From Scleromitrula shiraiana (taxonomy: Eukaryota > Ascomycota > Leotiomycetes > Helotiales > Sclerotiniaceae): a DNA stretch of 64,000 nucleotides. The DNA is taken from the NCBI GenBank assembly GCA_028455995.1, contig JABELC010000004.1:1798001-1862000 (forward strand), in the 5' to 3' direction. The position numbers and the translations under genes were made by a program. Every line of letters begins with the position of its first letter. The stretch's first letter is position 1. This document shows, piece by piece, positions 12,831-23,834 of the stretch. The notes under the pieces were generated by a model. That model worked only from the letters and a program-made list of their open reading frames with translations. It was not told the origin of the DNA and did not search any database.

Positions 12831-14331
12831 ATGTCTCGAACACCATTATTCAACTTTGGTGGAGATGCGGAACGAAAGCGCCAAATGTCGTACCTTTTAG
12901 CAAGTTCGTCCAGGAAGAAGGAGAGAAGGTAGAAACAAGATCTTGATTTGAATTAAAGAAAAAGAGAAGCTAACAATTATATAGATGGCCTTTGGTCTTG
13001 AGATTTTGGAAGGGATCTATTCATTCTGGTATTTATTGAATTCTGGGAAATTGAAAGCGAAACTAATCAATTCCTCTTGAAGAGGTTCTCTGGCCTGTTA
13101 CTATACTTTCTTCTATAGCTTCTCTAGTTGTATACATCAATCAACATATTAGCAGTGATGTTACCCTTCCAACAAGCATTGTAAGTTTTCTTACCTCCTA
13201 TCTCGGTTTGGTCGTTGGTTGTCCTTTGAGTACAACTATCTTAGTTGGAGGTTGAGATTTGAGCTGGTGGCTATCTGACAGAAGTGGGGTGCTGACGAAA
13301 TAACTTCTAGGTCCCATCACTCTCTATCGTCGTGGGTTTAGAACTCGTGTTCCGCAATCAAACAGCCTATAATCGTTTCTGGACCGGTCGATTACACTTC
13401 AGTACACTTACAACCTCTATTCGATGCCTCACGAGACATTTACTCGTGCTTGTGCCTGCGCCTGCCCCTCCCTCCAATTCCGATGATTCATCGTCTATAC
13501 ACAATGGAGGAAGTACTGAGAGTTCACAATTTAAGGATCTTGACGGTGCGGCAGATGTAAAACCACTTTCTAAATCGCTCGAGGCAAAGACTATCGAGAC
13601 AGTCAAGATTCTAGTCGCGATGCTCTACACAACCAAGAATCATCTACGAGCAGATTGGGGTGTGGCTCTTAGCCCTGGAACAAGTCTCGCCGCAGACGGC
13701 CAAAATGCTAGCGCAAACGAATATAAAGAATTGTTACCGTCTGGTTTCAAGGGTCATGAACATATGGGCCTTGGATTAACTCTGCAGTTATCCACTTATG
13801 TCGAACAATTTGTCAATACCGGCGTTCAATTGTAAGTGAATGCTGTAGGATATAGAATCTTTAAATCTAACACAGTCTTCTTTTAGAAATTGGTTCGGTA
13901 ATGCCGCAGCCTCTCAAATGCTTTCCGAACTCAACGCGCTCATCGCAGCCTACGGAAACATGGAAGTAATCCGACTAGCACCCACCCCAGTAGCCCACCT
14001 CATCCACTCCAAGCAAACCCTCGCTCTCTTCTGCTGTATCCTCCCCTTTGCTATGGCCGCCGAAATCGGCTGGTGGACCGTCCCACTCGTCACATTCGTA
14101 TCGTTCGCACTATATGGTATCGAGCAGATTGCTCAATGGCATGAGGATCCTTTCGGTAAGGACAAAATTGATATCAATATGGATGATATTGTGGAGGATT
14201 CGAGGAGAGAGGTTGACGTTATGTTGGAGGCGTGGAGGAATCAGGGGTTAAGCGGGAAGGGGATCTTTACTCCTTCGATGGGTGCTATGACTCCTTATAC
14301 ACCCAGGAATGAATACGGCTCGATTGCTTGA
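12831..14331 (+). CDS. bestrophin-like (UPF0187) membrane channel protein
   Basis: Five exons (12831-12928, 12985-13028, 13083-13180, 13311-13831, 13887-14331) give 401 residues with matching phases. The family comprises anion channels related to animal bestrophins. Key marks are RWPLVLRFWKGSIHSEVLWPV near residue 33, two hydrophobic segments around residues 47-90, and the family signature FRNQTAYNRFWTGR right after the second. A later membrane pair (LALFCCILPFAMAA, WWTVPLVTFVSFALYGIEQIA) leads into EDPFGKDKIDINMD. A Ser/Asp-rich insert separates the two halves. Ion selectivity and cellular membrane cannot be told from sequence. The last exon changes from C-ending to G-ending codons toward its 3' end. 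It is convergent with the prenyl synthase gene 196 bp away. Confidence 0.87.
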
Positions 14332-14527
14332 GATGAGTGTTGGGGACATGAATGGTTGCCGAGGGGGTAATTTGGATATGTGGGATGATTTGGATATGTG
14401 GGATAATTTGGAAATTAAAATCTGGAACTTAGAATTTGATACAAACCTAGGTATGTATTCATGACTGTATGGAAAACAATAACTCTTTTTGTATTAAACT
14501 TCCGGCTGCAAGTGGCTTTATAACTTA

Positions 14528-15860
14528 TCAAATTGGTGATTTTTGTCGAGGTTTAACAATGAGCAAACTTTCCAAATAATACTCAAAAACCTCTCTCTTC
14601 AACCCCTCGCTCTCATCAATCCTCCCAATCATCTCCCCAATCCTCCCAATCGTCTCCTCCTGATAAGTTCTAAACACCCCCTTCAAATCCAACTCATCAA
14701 AAACCCCCCTCACCACCCAAAAAGCCACCTCATCATTGCCCCTCCCATACCCCTTCAGAACAAGCCCCCTCTGTCTCTCATCCGCCCTCTTCAACGCCTC
14801 CACAACCAACCAACTACACTTATTCCTCCTAATATCAGCGCCATCCTTCCCGCCCTCCTCCCTCCTCCCATAAACATCCAAATAATCATTCTGCGCCTGA
14901 TAATAAACCCCCAACTCATCCGTCACCTCTCTCGTCTGCCGCAAATTCTTCCCCGTCCCAACATGCCCATAATACAACACCATGGCCACAGGCAAATAAA
15001 AATACCCGCACAACCCCCTCCCTATCTCCCTCCACCTGTGCTCGCAAAACCCTCCCGCGTTCCCCGGCCCCTGCGCCGAAACCGCACTCTCCATGCTCTG
15101 GTGTAGCTGCACGGTGAATAGCTCCGAATGTATACACTCGAGTATGTCGAGATAGTGTTTGTGCGCGCGCAAATGCACGCGCAGGTAGTGCAGCGCGAGG
15201 AAGAGAGCGCTAAAGGTGTCGAAGATGGAGGAGGCGCCGATGCCTGGTTGGCGGTGCCAGGAGTAGCGACCCCGGCGGAAGAGATCGTCGTCGACGAGGT
15301 CGTCGGTCGCGAGGATGGTGAATTGGAGGAGCTCCATTGTCCAGCCGAGGATGTAGGTTTCGGTGCAGAGAAGGGGGGATGGTGTGAGGAGGGGGAGAGA
15401 GGGATTATCGATTGGGCTTGAGTCTTGGGTTTGGGGTGTGGAGATCCTGGGGGGTTGGGAGGTCTCGCTGCTTGTATTTGCGCTGGTGGCTTCATTATCG
15501 GTGGTGGTGGTGATGGTAGGATTGGTGGTGATCATGCTCGAGATCACTTCAAACATAACCCTTGCACGAGTCATCTTTCCACCTTGTGTTTGAGCAAGTA
15601 TCTAAGATGTGATGTCATTTAGTTGAATGCATATATGTATTGGTGAAACAGCATGCAGAAAGGGAAAGCAAAGACATGTAAGTTCTCAATAACTCAACAC
15701 GGTATAACATAGAAAGATATATACAACATACGCGATGAAGACGCTCCATACATTCGCTGGGTATACCTGGAAAATTCTCATAGGAAACAAAATCGCAAAG
15801 ATGCTTGAACCCATCTGTCTCAAATCCCTTCGTATTCGGAATGTTCATACTGATATCCAT
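14528..15860 (-). CDS. farnesyl-diphosphate-synthase-like polyprenyl synthase
   Basis: Two exons (15860-15732 and 15601-14528) give about 399 residues. The first exon ends ECMERLHR and the second opens ILAQTQGGKMTRARVMFE, where normal FPP synthases have the conserved GGKxxR. The first aspartate-rich motif is DDLVDDDLFRRG near residue 130 and the second is the DYLDVYGRREEGGKDGAD region with the family's NKCSWLVVEAL, so the trans-prenyltransferase active site looks intact. Unlike standard fungal Erg20, the two residues 4 and 5 positions before the first motif are Ile and Thr (FTILATDD) rather than two phenylalanines. The N-terminal exon also carries a Ser/Thr/Pro-rich insert (about residues 60-110). 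It is likely a paralogue, perhaps for secondary metabolism, rather than the essential Erg20; no other terpene gene is adjacent. Confidence 0.83.
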
Positions 15861-17256
15861 TTTCAAAGTTGATTTTGTTCCGTGGGAGAGCCAGAGAGGA
15901 AGTCGTTGATATTAATATGTTACGGTATGATACAACAATATATAAAATAAATGAACAAATGACAATTATAAACACAATGAAGAGAGAAATTCAAACACCA
16001 AGACAATTTATCTTGGACAAATAGCTACAGTAGCTAAGGCTGTACTTTATCTACCTAATGTCTATCAGTAAATACGAAACGAATATGTCTACCTACATGC
16101 ATACATGCCAAAGAACGAAAGACCGTTACACCACTTCCATGCATGCATCCACCACGAATTTCATCATCTTTCATGTAATAAATCAGATCCATCCATTAGA
16201 CTCTCATATTCTTCTAGGTTGAGAAAAAGCACATTGTCACGTCACGTTCACGCAAGTTATGCATTGACGATTTTGTACCTCTTCAATGAAACTCTGAATA
16301 CCTAGATGGAACATAAGATCGATATCTGATCAGAAGTGATCGATTTGGTATTTCTTCTGTCAATGATATCTATGTCTGCATCTTCGAGCTTCATTTCACG
16401 CCAGCTATAACTTTCCATCTGCAGCTCACATGATACTTTCAGGAAAGTCACTTCTCACTGGCAAGCCATCCCATTTCATGCATGTGAAAGTTCAAGACTC
16501 CTAGACAGTCAGTCTCGCAGTAGTTGATTTGTTCCAGGAGAAGTGCATTGTCATTCAGTAATTGATTGTATTTGCATTTTCGTGATAGGTAAGATTGTTC
16601 CTAGATAACCTAGGTATTTATATTATATCATATCATATCACTCAACTCCATCCCGTCCAAATTCCAAATTCCCAACACCGCATCACCATACACAACCACA
16701 TGATAATCATTGATACCCCCGCATAACCATTAAGTTTGAAAACAATAATAAATCGAGGAAGTGAGAGTTAGGAAATTACCCAACTCATCCATATGCAAAC
16801 TATGCAAAGTGAATGAATCAAGTCCGCCCCCCGGCTCCTAAAAGTGCATGGGTATGTATGTATGTATGAAAATGCTGATGCAGTAGCGAGAAGAAACAAA
16901 AACAAAGACAAAAACACCTCACATATACGTTTCTTCCCCAAGCAATAAGATATATATGAACTCCACCCCCCTCAATTCATGAACAAGTCTTGCCAGTGTA
17001 CGCCAATCCTGATATCTGATTCTCCATCCTTCCTACCCTCCAAAAATGTGAAAAAAAATCTCCGTAGAGTCATGTGCTTCGATTTCAAGTCGTTTATCAT
17101 CCATCATCGTATGGTTACAAAACATTGTCGATTTGTATTCGTTATTGTAAGCATAACTGCCCACTTATCGCTCTTTTCTTTTGTCGCTAAAATGCAGGAA
17201 TTTGCAAAGGCTCAAATTATATATGGTATTGGTTAAATCCATTGGGGGTTTATAAT
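15861..17256. other. intergenic, no gene seen
   Basis: About 1.4 kb of AT-rich DNA lies between the start of the prenyl synthase and the 3' end of the FHA-RING gene, both on the minus strand. Small frames occur (for example 16105-16305) but have no coding features. A TATCATATCA-type tract is at 16620-16640 and a GTATGTATGTATG run at 16851-16867. Confidence 0.5.
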
Positions 17257-19395
17257 CTATAAAGCCGAGTGGGGTGTGAGTTGAGGCGTTGCTGGACTAT
17301 CCACTGCAGTGTCAAGTCCCCCAGCCTCGATTGCCAATCGAATGTCAGAAGCTCGACCCGCACTCCCGTCAAAGATAAAAGGGCCGGCATCATTCCTAGG
17401 AGTCATTGGACCCTCCGCAGTAAGAGGATCCAATGGTACGGGTTGTAATCCGTTAGGACCCGAATGCTCAGCACGAGATGATGTACTGGCTGATACTCCA
17501 GTAACCGCTTTTCTCGAAATTATATCAACCGGGGACACTGTAGAGCTATCTGATTGAGGAACGGGAGTTGCTGAAGCCGATATAGGTGGTGAGTCGCTAT
17601 TGGCAAAGGCATCTTCATGCACCTGCGCACTTGTGCTTGAAGTATCGCTGGCATCCAAATCTTCGTCGCTATGACGAACGATTCGTCGGTTTGATATTGT
17701 TGATTCGGGTAGTGGAGCCTGCATTACTTCGGCTGTCGTAATCTCACTTGAACCTGGACGACGATCTGTCAGAGCAAGGTCTGCGATGGCCTCACTAGGA
17801 ATAGTAGGTCCTGCTTCTGATGCAGCGTCTGCTCTTGCCACGGCCTCGGCCTCCTCATCCGACGCCACCAACTCCTCCCAATCTCCTTCAGGATCGTCAA
17901 GTTCCGCTTCAAGATCTGCTACTGTGCGACAATTTGGACAGATAAAGTGAGGCCAATGGGGACCATTAATAATAACTCGAATGCATTTGTAGTGCCATGT
18001 ATGAGAACAAGGTGCTACGAATAAGGATTGACATGGCTATAGTGGGAGATCAGTAAATAACCCTACGAATTTTATCTGCTGAAACTCACAGCGATTGGCC
18101 CCAAACAAATCGAGCAATCTTGGGATGATGTCCCAGTCGCACCAGCAGTTTGTTTCTTAAGATTGTTAAGTTCTCGTAGACGTTTGTGTGATTGAACACT
18201 GTAAAAAACATGATTAGCATATATAAACAATAAAAAAAGCGAATACACACTTGAAACTACTGGGACCAGTCTGCCACCCCTTGTTGAGCTCCACTCTAAT
18301 CTTGACACATCTGAATATCATTTCTTCTCCTCCTTTGAAATCTATACCCAATTGTACTATATCACCATCGTTTACGGGATACGGTCTGGATTCTTGGCTA
18401 GGAGGGCTGAGCCGTATGTGATTCAAGAATGTGCCCGATGAACTCTTCACATCTTTAATATACCATCGACCACCTGTGTACCAAAATTCGCAATGACGTC
18501 TGCTAACGACTTTCGATTTGAAACCAACAGGTGCAGATGATGGCACATTTGGTGTTTGCGGAGCTTGATTATCTCGTTCAGAATATCGACCAACTTTTAT
18601 AATCTCTTTTCCGGTCGGTAAAATGCGACTCATGGGAGCAAAGACAAGGGATGGACGATGAGCTCTCGGGTCTTGGTGTGCGCAGAATCGAATGGACGGT
18701 AATTGATGTGACATCCCGTTCTGTGGTTTGTCCGCAGATGCGGGGCTCTCATGTCGATGTTCTCCTGAACCATTTATCTGAGGCATATCGGTTGCTCCTC
18801 CAGTTCCTGCAGACCGAGTCCTTGCCATCGACGCAGTAAGATCAGAAGTTATTATATATGGACCGTTACCTGACAACACAGCGGAAGACGATGCAGTAAC
18901 AGTTGACTGTGGCTGTGTTGCAATTCTTGATACTCCGCTATGGCCTCCAACAGTCGGCAACCACCCACTGGTCGATCCTAAATTATCTTGATTATTCGCT
19001 CCTGCAGAACCCAACTCAGATATTGTGGTGGATCTCTGCGCAGTAGGTGACGTTTGTGGAAGAGTGGTTTCAGTTCCCAGAGTTATAGGTGAGGCTGCAG
19101 ATCCTTGAGGTACACTTGACGACGTGGGGGACGATGTTGGAGAAGGATAAGTTGTAGTTCGTGAGACTGTGGGTCGCGAATTATTACTGTCCCTTGATAA
19201 CAGGTGGTTTTGTGTGTAACTTCGCAAATAACTTAACCCCCTTAATCGTCCTCTTGTAGTAGGTGACGTCGGGGAAGAAGATTGTGGGGAGGTTCCTACT
19301 TGAGTTGAGGATCGGTCTCGAATGATTGTGGTAGATGTTGATGCCGAAGAAGTACTTGGATTCCACAAGGGCACACTAGGCACCGAAGAATACAT
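17257..19395 (-). CDS. dma1: FHA and RING domain E3 ubiquitin ligase, Dma1 type
   Basis: Three exons (19395-18251, 18198-18090, 18036-17257) give 677 residues. The N-terminal ~220 residues are Ser/Thr/Pro-rich. An FHA phosphothreonine-binding domain follows, with GRYSERD, the hallmark VVSRRHCEFWY and SSSGTFLNHIRLS. The RING spans exons 2-3: DCSICLGPIA, then PCSHTWHYKC and FICPNCRT, a C3H2C3 pattern. The C-terminal ~200 residues are disordered and acidic. FHA-then-RING order is that of S. pombe Dma1 and yeast Dma1/Dma2, which link mitotic and septation checkpoints to ubiquitination. A role in spindle checkpoint or septation here is inferred from the family. Confidence 0.9.
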
Positions 19396-21575
19396 TGAAT
19401 TAAAAATTTAAAAGAAAAAGAAAAATAAAAAGAACGAGGTATATATTCCTCGACTTTTTACTTTATTCTTATTTCTGTTCAATAAAATATATAATTCCTT
19501 TGATTGTTGGATAAGAATATTTCCTGGAAAGGTTCCAAGTTAAAAAGTATTTTCGTAGGGTAAATACGAGTACAGTACAAATAAATCCTCCAGGGCTGCC
19601 TCCCGAATATAAATCCTTGAATCTTATGGATAAGGAATTGAAGGAGGGTTGGATGGTGGTTGGATGGTGGAGGGTAGTAGAGGGTAGTAGAGGGTAGTAG
19701 AGGGTGGTAGAGGGTTGAGGGTTGAGGGTTGAGGGTTTGTATGGTAATGATGATAGGCCGTTATTTTCCTTTCGTTTTTGGATTCGGTGGCTTGATTTTT
19801 TTAATGTCTCAGATAAATTCTGAAATTGGTTCTAGAATGTTTGTTTCAATTTCTTTCTCCTCTTTCTTTCATTCATTCATTCATACATACTGTAATAATG
19901 GGAAAGTTTTGATAGGAATTGATAGTAAAATGTATGCTGGCTGTGAAATGTATAATAAATGGCTGGGTATTTGATACTGCAGAAGATATGAATGAATGTA
20001 AGAAGAAAAACCTCTTGGATTTGATAAGATGAGGAGATGATATTGAAGAGGACGCAGATTAGATGAGATTGAAATGATGAAGAATATAATAATAATTGTA
20101 GAGAATTAGAGATTTGAACGATGCGTAATTGTATTTATTGTTAGATTTTTGAATTTTGGTGAATGAAACCCAACAACAAGATCAAGGCATATTTTTATTA
20201 TACCACACTCGTATTGGGAATTTCGGAGGGATCCTAAGGTTATAATCGTAACGCTCAAAATTCAAATGCGGTCAACTGAATGGGTTGAATGGGTTGAGCG
20301 GTCAATGATGAGGAAATATTGAAATTATATGGTGGTAATAGGTAGAATAATAATAATAATACTACACGGTATGTGATAGAACTATAGATGTTGTAGATTG
20401 TATACGAGTAAATCAACAAAAATTTATGTCTGATAGATTATTTCTAGTGTCTGACTACGTTGACATACTATGTATTAGTAGTGTATAGTAGTAGTGTATA
20501 GTAGTAGTGTATAGTAGTGTATAGTAGTCGTCCACTGGTAGTCAGTGAGTAGTGAGGGTATTCCTAGTAGAATTATTATAATTCACCTAATCTTGGAAGT
20601 AGTTTTTAATGAGGATCGCCTAGTCACTCTAGCTCACTGCCACTGAATACTATTATGTGACTATGTAGTTATCAGCCGAAATAAAAGCACGAGATCTAAA
20701 ATGAAATCAGCTTAGAACTACTCCTCAAGTAATTGGTACTTACTACTTACTACTACTTATTACTTATTATGATAGGATAGACCTTTTTAAGAAGTAAGAA
20801 GTAAGAAGTAAGAAGTAAGAAGTATCTATCTAGTCACTTAAATCCATGGGTATATAATACGTACATAGTACTTGGATAGGTATTTCTACTTAGTTAGGTA
20901 GTAGTCTTTCAGGTCTAATCGAGTGGTCGGTCTATATATTTATTTGGAATGAGCGCGAGCACGTGTACAATAAAAAAAGTACCTTATATAGCCGCAAACG
21001 CTAGATCCACTAGTCATGTTTTTGCCATGAATAATGAAACCCTTTTTACCACCATTAATTTTCTATAAATATAAATATAAACATAAACATAAACATAAAC
21101 ATAAATATAAACATAAATATAAATATCATATTTTATATCAATCTATCATAGCCGCCATAAATGATATATCTATCGGTAACTAAAACCTTGACCTACAGTA
21201 TCGTGGAAGAAAAACTAGCCTCATCATGCGGACATTTTCCAGTAAAACAGTCACAGCAATAATAATGCAGCATCCAGCATGAGGGGCGTTGAAGGGTTCT
21301 AATAATTATAAGGCTGGTCCGAGCCCGAGCAGGTGGCATGTACTAATGTAATGCCTGAGGATCTCAACCCTTGCTTACTGATGCATCTGTCTGTCACTAC
21401 GCCACTAAATGATATTTCCTTGCGCCTTCGACGGGAAAAGCCGACTTAAGAATTTTCCGATAATGATAACAGCATATTGGGTAAATCCGTACTCGACTAT
21501 ATAAAAATAAAATAACTTATGACGACGAGGTCAATTTGAAGAACATCACCATAACTCCCACCCATACTACCCATC
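19396..21575. other. long divergent promoter region rich in simple repeats
   Basis: This 2.2-kb stretch separates the divergent dma1 and MPP-alpha genes and I see no gene in it. It holds AGGGTAGTAG repeats (19671-19735), CATTCATTCATTCATACATAC (about 19870-19892), GTATAGTAGTAGT repeats (20480-20530), the direct and inverted GAAGTAA/TTACTAC tracts at 20745-20826, and AAACATAAACAT repeats (21063-21125). The sequence nearest each start should hold the promoters. Confidence 0.55.
20745..20826. repeat. TTACTAC / GTAAGAA tandem tracts in inverted orientation
   Basis: A left arm made of TACTTACTACTTAC-type units faces a right arm of five GAAGTAA units, separated by about 25 bp containing GATAGGATAGACC. 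The arms are imperfectly complementary and could pair. Confidence 0.6.
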
Positions 21576-23356
21576 ATGTTAAAGAATCCTTCAACAAGGG
21601 CATTGAGTAGGGCCCTTTCAACCAAAAGAACTATACCTAATGTTTTGCCTACGTTCCGATCAAGAAGTCTAGCCACAGTGGTTGACCCTATGCAAAAGGT
21701 ACGTTGAAAGTCAACACCCTTCATTTTGACTACCATCTAATTGCAAGTGATCAGGACCCTGTGGAATTAGATCGAACCACAACCCTATCGAATGGAATTC
21801 GAGTTGCAACAGAAGCGTTACCTGGTCACTTTTCCGGCGTTGGGGTTTATATCGATGCGGGATCCAGATATGAAAATGAATATCTCAAAGGAGTTAGTCA
21901 TATTACGGATCGATTGGCATTCAAATCTACAACAAAACGATCCGGCGATGAAATGCTAGAGCAAATTGAATCTTTGGGAGGAAATATACAATGCGCTTCA
22001 TCAAGAGAATCTTTGATGTATCAATCCGCCAGTTTCAATTCTGCGGTCCCAACTACTGTAGCCCTTCTCGCCGAGACGATTCGAGATCCTAGGATAACAG
22101 ATGATGAGGTCAAACAACAATTAGAAACTGCGGCTTATGAAATAGGAGAGATTTGGTCAAGGCCGGAATTAATTCTTCCCGAGCTTGTCCATATGGCAGC
22201 ATACAAGGGCAATACTCTTGGAAATCCCCTGTTATGCCCAAAGGAAAGACTTTCTGAGATCGACGCAAACACTGTACGAGCATATAGGGATACTTTCTAT
22301 CGACCAGAAAGAATGGTAGTGGCGTTTGCAGGCGTGCAACATGAGGAAGCTGTAAAACTTGCCGAAGAACACTTTGGAGATATGCCAAAATCGGCACCCA
22401 TACTATCACAAACCGGATCGGAAACATCAATCGATTCGTTGTCAAGCGAAACCAGCAGTAACTCGTTATCATCCTCGTCACCGCCACCATCTCCTGCTCA
22501 AAAACCATCCACCTTACTATCCCGCATTCCATTCTTCAAGAAACTCTCAACTTCCGCTTCCCTAAACGCCTCAGTCGATCAAAACCCCCTCCTCAACACC
22601 ATCAACCTCAACGAACCCGCCCACTACACCGGCGGCTTCCTATCCCTCCCTACCATCCCCCCACCAATTAACCCCTCCCTCCCCGCGCTCTCCCACATCT
22701 ACCTCGCATTCGAAGCGCTCCCCATCTCCAGCCCCGACATCTACGCCCTCGCCGCCCTGCAAACTCTTCTCGGAGGCGGCGGATCATTCTCTGCTGGCGG
22801 CCCCGGAAAAGGAATGTATTCGCGTCTCTACACCAATGTCCTCAATCAACACGGCTGGGTCGAATCCTGCGTCGCTTTTAACCACTCCTACACCGATTCC
22901 GGGCTCTTTGGAATCTCCTCTTCCTGTTCCCCTTCTCATGTCATCCACATGTTAGATGTCATGTGTCGGGAGCTTCAAAACCTCACACTGGACACGGGGT
23001 TCTCGGCGCTGCAAACGGCGGAGGTAAATCGAGCCAAGAATCAGCTTCGCTCAAGTCTGTTGATGAATCTGGAGAGTCGGATGGTGGAGCTCGAGGATTT
23101 GGGCAGACAGGTGCAGGTCTATGGGAGGAAAGTGGGGGCGAAGGAGATGTGTAGTAAGATTGAGGGGTTGACGGTTAAGGATTTGAGGAGGGTGGCGAGG
23201 AAGGTGGTGGGTGGGCTGGTGGAGAATAAGGGGGAGGGGAGTGGGAGTCCGACGGTGGTGTTGCAGGAGGGGGAGGTGGCTGGGGGGGTACTGAAGAAGT
23301 TGGGGTGGGAGGAGATTCAGGATAGGATTTCTAGGTGGAAGTTGGGAAGGAGATAA
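21576..23356 (+). CDS. MAS2: mitochondrial processing peptidase alpha subunit
   Basis: Two exons (21576-21698, 21755-23356) give 574 residues. Exon 1 encodes an Arg/Ser-rich amphipathic presequence (MLKNPSTRALSRALSTKR...), as expected of a matrix protein. MPP-alpha is the non-catalytic partner of MPP-beta and binds presequences for cleavage. The body starts LDRTTTLSNGIRVATE. The position of the catalytic HxxEH of beta subunits reads SHITDRLAF, so it is inactive as expected, and the glycine-rich loop GGGGSFSAGGPGKGMYSRLY is complete. A Ser-rich linker sits near residues 265-300. From about 22,560 onward codons end mostly in C, then from about 23,000 mostly in G. Confidence 0.94.
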
Positions 23357-23834
23357 AGGGAAGGGTGTAATTGATGGAAAGGGGGGGAAAGTTGTTTTAT
23401 CAGTACTTGGAATGAATGATGAATAAAGTGTATGACTATTTATATATGTGAAAAGAGGGGGTCACAAGAGCAAGAGAAAAAACATGCGTCAATTTTTGTA
23501 TTATACGATATCATGCTCGAAAGGAGGCGAAAAGAAAAAAAGAGAGAGAAAGGATAGAGGAATTTGCATTCTTGTATGCATAGTTGGCGTTTGCCATGTC
23601 ACCTATATCAATAGTTGCAGGACAGAGCCAGTAAGTACCAGCAGTACAAAAACAATACATAATTGTAGAAATAGAAATAATGAGGGAAAAAAAAAGAGGA
23701 AATCTTCATTCATACTACTCTATCTTATCCCAGCTCAACAAGTGCATCATCTCGCGTCACAATAGCATTCTATCCCTTCTCCTCATTTCCGCTCCGAAAG
23801 AAATAAGAACGAGAAATCGATCCAATCAACCAAC
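23357..23834. other. convergent 3' intergenic region
   Basis: The 478-bp gap is shared by the 3' ends of MPP-alpha and VPS16. It is A/G-rich around 23,440-23,560 and contains no supportable gene. Confidence 0.5.

Noticed and set aside
14543..15106. 187-codon plus-strand frame opposite the prenyl synthase
   Set aside because: It reads as Pro/Leu/Ile-rich nonsense produced by the G-biased third positions of the true minus-strand gene.
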